A stretch of DNA of 11,265 nucleotides from assembly GCA_964415445.1 (NCBI GenBank), contig CAYQAE010000062.1:1-11265 (forward strand), given 5' to 3'. The translations under genes were made by a program, and so were the position numbers. Every line of letters starts with the position of its first letter. Position 1 is the stretch's first letter. Shown here one piece after another: positions 7,939 through 11,265 of this stretch. The notes under the pieces are model-generated. The model ran no database searches. It saw only the letters and a list, made by a program, of their open reading frames with translations, and had not been told where the DNA came from. This DNA is from CAYQAE01 sp964415445 [NCBI: uncultured archaeon] (lineage in GTDB: Archaea > CAYQAE01).

Positions 7939-8061
7939 CTACTCCCTTTTATTATATTTTTTTTCATCAAAGTTGTTTAATATGTCTCTTAATTTATTTT
8001 TCAATATAGTTTTTTTTAATTGTAGATCACTCAACGTGTATTTTTCTAAGTATTTTGCCAT
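7939..8061 (-). CDS. 40-aa basic microprotein, first gene of the cluster
   Basis: ATG at 8061 to TAG at 7941-7939 encodes 40 residues beginning MAKYLEKYTLSDLQLKKTIL and ending NKRE. It is rich in Lys, Leu, Asp and Asn, and the middle looks helical. It sits directly behind a strong archaeal promoter and has GGAGGG 9 nt upstream of the ATG. Its stop is 4 bp before the start of the zinc-ribbon gene. These positional signals are the main evidence that it is real; no family is recognised. An out-of-frame ATG at 8069 gives only 7 codons and is too close to the ribosome binding site. A short leader peptide that couples translation of the next gene is an alternative reading. Confidence 0.65.
   Translation of the reverse strand: MAKYLEKYTLSDLQLKKTILKNKLRDILNNFDEKKYNKRE
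7942..7946 (-). promoter_or_regulatory. Ribosome binding site of the zinc-ribbon gene
   Basis: GGGAG on the minus strand is 7 nt before the ATG at 7934, within the last codons of the 40-aa gene. It decides the start against the longer TTG/ATG alternatives at 7970 and 7967. Confidence 0.75.
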
Positions 8062-8070
8062 TTTTGCATA

Positions 8071-8076
8071 CCCTCC
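8071..8076 (-). promoter_or_regulatory. Ribosome binding site of the 40-aa gene
   Basis: GGAGGG on the minus strand is 9 nt before the ATG at 8061. It is a strong match to the anti-Shine-Dalgarno sequence and lies in the predicted leader. Confidence 0.7.
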
Positions 8077-8120
8077 GCAAACAACTTTTGATCTTCTACA
8101 TCCTATATTATGTCATCCAT

Positions 8121-8137
8121 ATTATATAAACCTTTCG
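8121..8137 (-). promoter_or_regulatory. Archaeal BRE/TATA promoter of the minus-strand cluster
   Basis: On the minus strand CGAAAGG (BRE-like, 8137-8131) is followed directly by TTTATATAAT (8130-8121), a near-ideal archaeal core promoter. A start about 27 nt past the TATA centre falls near 8096-8100, giving a leader of about 36-40 nt with the GGAGGG site. It should drive the 40-aa gene and the genes behind it. Confidence 0.8.
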
Positions 8138-8173
8138 AAGTTTTTTGAAAAAATAGTTTTAATAAATTAGATT

Positions 8174-8194
8174 ATCATATATTAATTATATATT
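8174..8194 (+). promoter_or_regulatory. Probable TATA region of the A22 protease gene
   Basis: AT-only stretches with TATATTAA and TTATATATT lie about 30-50 nt before the ATG at 8224 on the plus strand, the distance expected for a short archaeal leader. The exact TATA element is ambiguous and there is no clear purine-rich BRE. Together with the minus-strand promoter this makes the 162-bp interval 8062-8223 a divergent promoter region. Confidence 0.4.
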
Positions 8195-8210
8195 AATTTT
8201 ATAGATGTAT

Positions 8211-8215
8211 AAGGT
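8211..8215 (+). promoter_or_regulatory. Ribosome binding site of the A22 protease gene
   Basis: AAGGT is 8 nt before the ATG at 8224 and 5 nt before the TTG at 8221, favouring the ATG. Confidence 0.5.
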
Positions 8216-8223
8216 AATTTTTG

Positions 8224-9105
8224 ATGTCAAAATATAAATCTGAAGGCTTAAAAAAATTATTTTTAATTATGGCAATCTCACAAATCTTAGGATTGTATGT
8301 GGGATATCAAATATCAGATTCAAAAAGTGTATCTGCAGGAGATGGTGAAATATCTACTCAAATTTCTGAAGATGAGAGTTCTCTTAGAGATACTATATTA
8401 ATAGTAGTACTGATAATTAGTATGACATTTATTATATTATTTATAATATTGTATCTTAAAAAATTTGGATTTATTAAATTTTTATTGTTGTTGGCTTTAT
8501 TTATTACTTCTTTGATAGTATTTTCTAGCCTTTTAGATCCCCTAGATTCTTATCTTGGTGGATATGGAATTGAGATGATTTTGGCTATCATTTTATGTAT
8601 CATATGGTATAAAAATTCTGAAAGTAGTTCAATTCAAAATATAGCATCCATATTTACAATAGCTGGGGCTGCTGCAATTATAGGTAGTAGCTTTGATGTA
8701 GTTAGAATTTTAATTTTAGTTTGTATAATTTCAGTTTGGGATATTATTGCTGTAAAATCTAAAGTTATGACATCTTTGGTAGATAATATGCCACAAAGGG
8801 TACCTTTGTCAATTTCAACAGATTCCAAAAGTTCTAAAGTAATGAGCAAAGAGGAATTTGAAAGATCAAATGATATTGTATATTCTTTTGAATTGGGTAA
8901 TGCCGATGTTATATTCCCTCTCTCTTTGGCCATAGCTGCTATAGATTACGGAATTTTGGCTTCTATATTTGTGATTAGTTTTTCAGTATTTTTTACGTTT
9001 TTTATGTTTCATGTTTTGATGGTCAAAAAAATTAGAGTATTTTCAGCACTTCCACCTGCAGTAGGTGGTGCAATATTGGGTTTGGGTTTAGGTTTATTAG
9101 TTTAA
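8224..9105 (+). CDS. Presenilin-like A22-family intramembrane aspartyl protease, variant active-site motifs
   Basis: The 293-aa product has about nine hydrophobic segments and the layout of archaeal presenilin homologues. The first catalytic Asp is D173 in a helix reading VCIISVWDIIAVKSKVM, where Trp replaces the Tyr of the usual YD motif. After a hydrophilic loop (about 187-218) comes the second Asp, D228, in LGNADVIFP; the canonical motif is GxGD, so Ala replaces the Gly just before the Asp. The third motif is SALPPAVGGAILG near residues 274-286, in place of the usual PAL. The family cleaves helices within the membrane, including signal-peptide remnants and membrane-protein stubs. Both aspartates remain, so activity is plausible, but the substitutions leave room for altered specificity. 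The hydrophilic segment at about 30-55 probably lies outside. The gene is divergent from the large cluster and 60 bp ahead of L10e, with which it may be co-transcribed. Confidence 0.8.
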   Translation: MSKYKSEGLKKLFLIMAISQILGLYVGYQISDSKSVSAGDGEISTQISEDESSLRDTILIVVLIISMTFIILFIILYLKKFGFIKFLLLLALFITSLIVFSSLLDPLDSYLGGYGIEMILAIILCIIWYKNSESSSIQNIASIFTIAGAAAIIGSSFDVVRILILVCIISVWDIIAVKSKVMTSLVDNMPQRVPLSISTDSKSSKVMSKEEFERSNDIVYSFELGNADVIFPLSLAIAAIDYGILASIFVISFSVFFTFFMFHVLMVKKIRVFSALPPAVGGAILGLGLGLLV

Positions 9106-9117
9106 ATTTTTGAAGAT

Positions 9118-9129
9118 AAAATTTAAAAA
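9118..9129 (+). promoter_or_regulatory. Weak TATA-like element before L10e
   Basis: AAAATTTAAAAA in the 60-bp gap could act as a TATA box, with a start near 9150 just before the ribosome binding site. The match is weak in such AT-rich DNA; read-through from the protease gene is an equal alternative. Confidence 0.25.
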
Positions 9130-9152
9130 CTGAGATAAGTTAGGTTTCATAT

Positions 9153-9158
9153 AGGTGA
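9153..9158 (+). promoter_or_regulatory. Ribosome binding site of L10e
   Basis: AGGTGA is 7 nt before the GTG at 9166 and supports this non-ATG start. Confidence 0.7.
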
Positions 9159-9165
9159 AAAAAAA

Positions 9166-9660
9166 GTGGGACTTCGCCCGGCAAAGTGTTATTCACAGAC
9201 TAGAGGAAAACCATACACTAGAAAGGACTATATGAGAGGGATACCTGGTAGTAAAATTACTATTTTTGATATGGGTGAGCAGAAAAATTATTCTCATAAA
9301 GTTCATTTAGTTGCAGATGAAAATTGTAGAATTAGGCATAATGCATTAGAATCTGCAAGAATTATAACTAACAAATATCTTACAAATAAAATTGGAAGAG
9401 CTAATTATTATTTTAAAGTTCGGGTCTATCCTCATCATGTAATTCGTGAAAATAAAATGGCCACAGGTGCAGGTGCAGATAGATTTCAGCAAGGTATGAG
9501 AAAAGCTTTTGGCAAACCTGTTGGGACTGCTGCAATAGTTCGAGAGGGTCAAAAAGTATTTACAGTTAATGTGAATAAACAAAATATTGATAAAGTCAAA
9601 AAAGCACTAAATCGTGCAAAAATGAAGTTTCCAATGCCATGCACAATTGAGATGAATTAA
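9166..9660 (+). CDS. rpl10e: Large-subunit ribosomal protein L10e (uL16)
   Basis: L10e/uL16 is an essential 50S protein near the peptidyl-transferase centre and the tRNA acceptor arms. The 164-aa product matches the archaeal family throughout: N-terminal GLRPAKCYSQTRGKPYTRK, then RGIPGSKITIFDMG, RHNALESARI, RVYPHHVIRENKMATGAGAD, and RKAFGKPVGTAAIVREGQKV with the C-terminal beta strand. The loop around MATGAGADR is the part that reaches toward the tRNA in known structures. The length is slightly below that of typical archaeal members (about 170-180 aa), mainly at the C-terminus. GTG is chosen as start because the conserved N-terminus begins there and AGGTGA precedes it; the next in-frame Met is at residue 23, inside the conserved region. 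It is not in a large ribosomal operon here: a membrane protease lies upstream, and a convergent gene overlaps its stop codon by 4 nt. Confidence 0.97.
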   Translation: MGLRPAKCYSQTRGKPYTRKDYMRGIPGSKITIFDMGEQKNYSHKVHLVADENCRIRHNALESARIITNKYLTNKIGRANYYFKVRVYPHHVIRENKMATGAGADRFQQGMRKAFGKPVGTAAIVREGQKVFTVNVNKQNIDKVKKALNRAKMKFPMPCTIEMN

Positions 9661-11265
9661 GAACCACCATCAAATGCTTCAGGTTCTGGTGGGGTTTCTG
9701 GGGGATCTTGTGTATTTTGTTTTGTTTCATTTTCAGGATTTGGATCTTTATCAGTATGTTCTATATCATTTATTTGATTGCCATCTTCTACACCATCTGT
9801 TTTATCAGCATTAGCTCTTATCTCATCAAATTTATTTGCAAGATCCTCTTGTGGGGTTAAAACATCATTTTCTACTCCTTGCGGTTCTCCTTGATCCATT
9901 GTATTTGTTTGTTCTGGTGGATTTGTTTCTTGAACTTCTTGTGGATTTTGTTGCTCATTTGCATTATTATTCGGATTATCATTTGTTCTAGCTGATTCTA
10001 AGGCATCAAAAAGATTTTGTTTAGATTCAGCATCATTTGATGTAGTATCTAAAGGAGTAAGTTCTCCTGTTTGAACTTCATCTGTAGTATCTTCGAGGTC
10101 TTTATTATTTCCGTTATTATATTCCGTATCTTCTTCTTTTTCATTTTCAAATAATGAATTATCATTTTCTTCTTGGGAAGGTTCTACTTCATTTAAATTT
10201 TCAAGTTCATCAGATAAATTATCTAATTTTTCTTTATCTTCGTCAGATAGGTTATCTTTATCTATGTTTTCTATCTTATTTTCAATTTTCTCTTTAATTT
10301 CTTGTTTTTTATCATCATTTTTTTCATTATTGTATTCTTTTACTAAATTATCAATCTTTGATAATTCATTTTTTGTTTCTATTGAATCTGAAAATTCTTT
10401 TGCTGCTTCTACTTTGCTGTTATCTATATCTAATTCTTTTGTTGAATCTTTTGCTTTTTCTTCAAAATATTCTTTTTCCTCATTTGCTTTATCTATTGCT
10501 TCATCTATTTTATCTATTTTATCTTCTATTGCTTCTAATTTTTCTTTTGTTTCTTTACCATCTATTCCAAGCTCATTTTCTTTTTGTAATTCCTTTTCTA
10601 ATTCTTCCTTTTTCGCTTCTAATTCCTGCTTTTTATCTTCTAATTCTTGTTTTTTCTCTCCTAGCTCTTCTATTTTTTCCTTTATTTTTTCTTTTATTTC
10701 ATTTTTTTCATTTACTTTTTCTTTTATCTCTTTTACTTTATCCTCATAAGATTTATTATTTTCCTGTTTTATATCCTTAATTTCGTTGTCTATATTATTT
10801 ATTTCACTTTTTAGATCATTTATCTCATCCAATGTATCATGTAAATCGCTCTGTGAATATTCTATATCTCCCATCCATCCAAATAATTTTTCATATCCAT
10901 CTGAAAATGATTCTCCATGTAAAACAGATACAAGTCCATTAATCATACCTAGTATATTACAAATAGGTCCTAAAAAGAACATTTTAGCAAATTGTCCGGG
11001 ATGTGTCATTAGATACCCTAGCATCTTAATATTAAATGCTACACCCATCACCCAACTTCTGGCAGTCATAACAAGAGGGTGGTCATTAGTTCTTATATTA
11101 TCTCTTAGATCTTGTATGTACTCTTTTATAGTTTCTTGAGCTTTTTCAGGATTTGAATTACTTTTTATTTCATTTAAAAAGTTTTTAAATTTATTAAAAA
11201 GGGTACTTAGTCCTCTAATATTATCTTCAAGATTACTAATATGGTTATCAAATTTATCTTCAATA
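9657..11265 (-). CDS. Membrane-associated coiled-coil protein with acidic low-complexity tail (5' end outside window)
   Basis: The reading frame remains open past the internal Met at 11069 to the right edge, adding 65 residues, so the start lies outside and 535 residues are visible. The extra part (NHISNLEDNIRGLSTLFNKF and on) is helical and amphipathic like the rest, and no ribosome binding site precedes the Met at 11069. Visible residues about 72-86 and 92-115 are hydrophobic (MFFLGPICNILGMINGLVSV), a possible helical hairpin in or at the membrane. A long Lys/Glu-rich coiled coil follows (about 139-360), with heptad runs of KKQELE and KEKIEEL type. The tail (about 361-535) is Asn/Asp/Glu/Gln/Pro/Thr-rich, acidic, probably disordered, and ends FDGGS. 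I recognise no family. Such architecture fits a scaffold, tether or surface-associated protein; that is inference. Its stop codon TAA (9659-9657) overlaps that of L10e. Confidence 0.8.
   Translation of the reverse strand, partial: IEDKFDNHISNLEDNIRGLSTLFNKFKNFLNEIKSNSNPEKAQETIKEYIQDLRDNIRTNDHPLVMTARSWVMGVAFNIKMLGYLMTHPGQFAKMFFLGPICNILGMINGLVSVLHGESFSDGYEKLFGWMGDIEYSQSDLHDTLDEINDLKSEINNIDNEIKDIKQENNKSYEDKVKEIKEKVNEKNEIKEKIKEKIEELGEKKQELEDKKQELEAKKEELEKELQKENELGIDGKETKEKLEAIEDKIDKIDEAIDKANEEKEYFEEKAKDSTKELDIDNSKVEAAKEFSDSIETKNELSKIDNLVKEYNNEKNDDKKQEIKEKIENKIENIDKDNLSDEDKEKLDNLSDELENLNEVEPSQEENDNSLFENEKEEDTEYNNGNNKDLEDTTDEVQTGELTPLDTTSNDAESKQNLFDALESARTNDNPNNNANEQQNPQEVQETNPPEQTNTMDQGEPQGVENDVLTPQEDLANKFDEIRANADKTDGVEDGNQINDIEHTDKDPNPENETKQNTQDPPETPPEPEAFDGGS

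Noticed and set aside
7934-8170. 78-aa plus-strand reading frame
   Set aside because: It is antisense to the 40-aa gene and its promoter. It has no ribosome binding site, and the strand with promoter and GGAGGG signals is the opposite one.
8634-8933. 99-aa minus-strand frame
   Set aside because: It lies wholly inside the A22 protease gene, whose family motifs are recognisable on the plus strand.
9346-9582. 78-aa minus-strand frame
   Set aside because: It lies inside the L10e gene, which is unmistakable on the plus strand.
10264-10780. Two long plus-strand frames rich in Ser/Phe or Leu/Phe
   Set aside because: They are mirror images of the Lys/Glu-rich coiled-coil codons on the minus strand, which rarely give stops when read in reverse.
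11067-11069. ATG at 11069 as the start of the coiled-coil gene
   Set aside because: The frame is open upstream to the window edge with similar helical composition, and there is no ribosome binding site before this ATG.
10786-11139. 117-aa plus-strand frame
   Set aside because: It is antisense to the hydrophobic and early coiled-coil part of the minus-strand gene, with no start signals.
1-11265. Mobile element, CRISPR array or RNA gene
   Set aside because: I saw no transposase, integrase, terminal inverted repeats, regularly spaced direct repeats or tRNA-like cloverleaf. A mobile origin of the cluster remains possible but is not shown here.

Overview
The window looks archaeal and AT-rich. 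The anchor is an archaeal-type ribosomal protein L10e (uL16) at 9166-9660. A presenilin-like A22 membrane protease of the archaeal type sits upstream of it, and there is a clear archaeal BRE/TATA promoter at 8121-8137. Strong GGAGG-type ribosome binding sites precede most genes. The phylum cannot be fixed from this window; an AT-rich DPANN or other uncultivated euryarchaeal lineage is a reasonable guess.

Layout. Positions 1-8061 form one minus-strand gene cluster, read right to left. It begins with a 40-aa basic microprotein (7939-8061), then a 386-aa double zinc-ribbon protein (6774-7934), a 41-aa single-pass membrane microprotein (6638-6763), and a 773-aa secreted/membrane protein (4320-6641). 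The last of these has prenyltransferase-type alpha/alpha-toroid repeats, Ig-like domains and a multi-helix membrane C-terminus. The cluster ends with a giant HerA/VirB4-like ATPase (start 4231) that runs off the left edge after 1410 codons. Spacing is tight (4 bp, 10 bp, a GTGA overlap, then 88 bp), so the first four genes look co-transcribed; the ATPase may also have its own promoter in the 88-bp gap.

On the plus strand, divergent from that cluster, are the A22-type protease (8224-9105) and L10e (9166-9660). L10e meets a minus-strand gene tail to tail, with the two stop codons sharing a TTAA. That gene (9657 to beyond 11265) encodes a membrane-associated coiled-coil protein with a long acidic tail; its reading frame stays open through the right edge, so its start is outside the window.

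The main candidate for something undescribed is the minus-strand cluster: an ATPase motor with an approximately 375-residue Ser/Thr/Gly-rich insert and terminal zinc ribbons, next to a surface-exposed toroid/Ig/multi-TM protein and two microproteins. My inference is a membrane-associated translocation or surface machine (DNA or protein transfer), but no substrate or function is shown by the sequence. The window is densely coding: no stretch over 300 bases lacks a gene, and I saw no tRNA, rRNA, CRISPR array, transposase or integrase.
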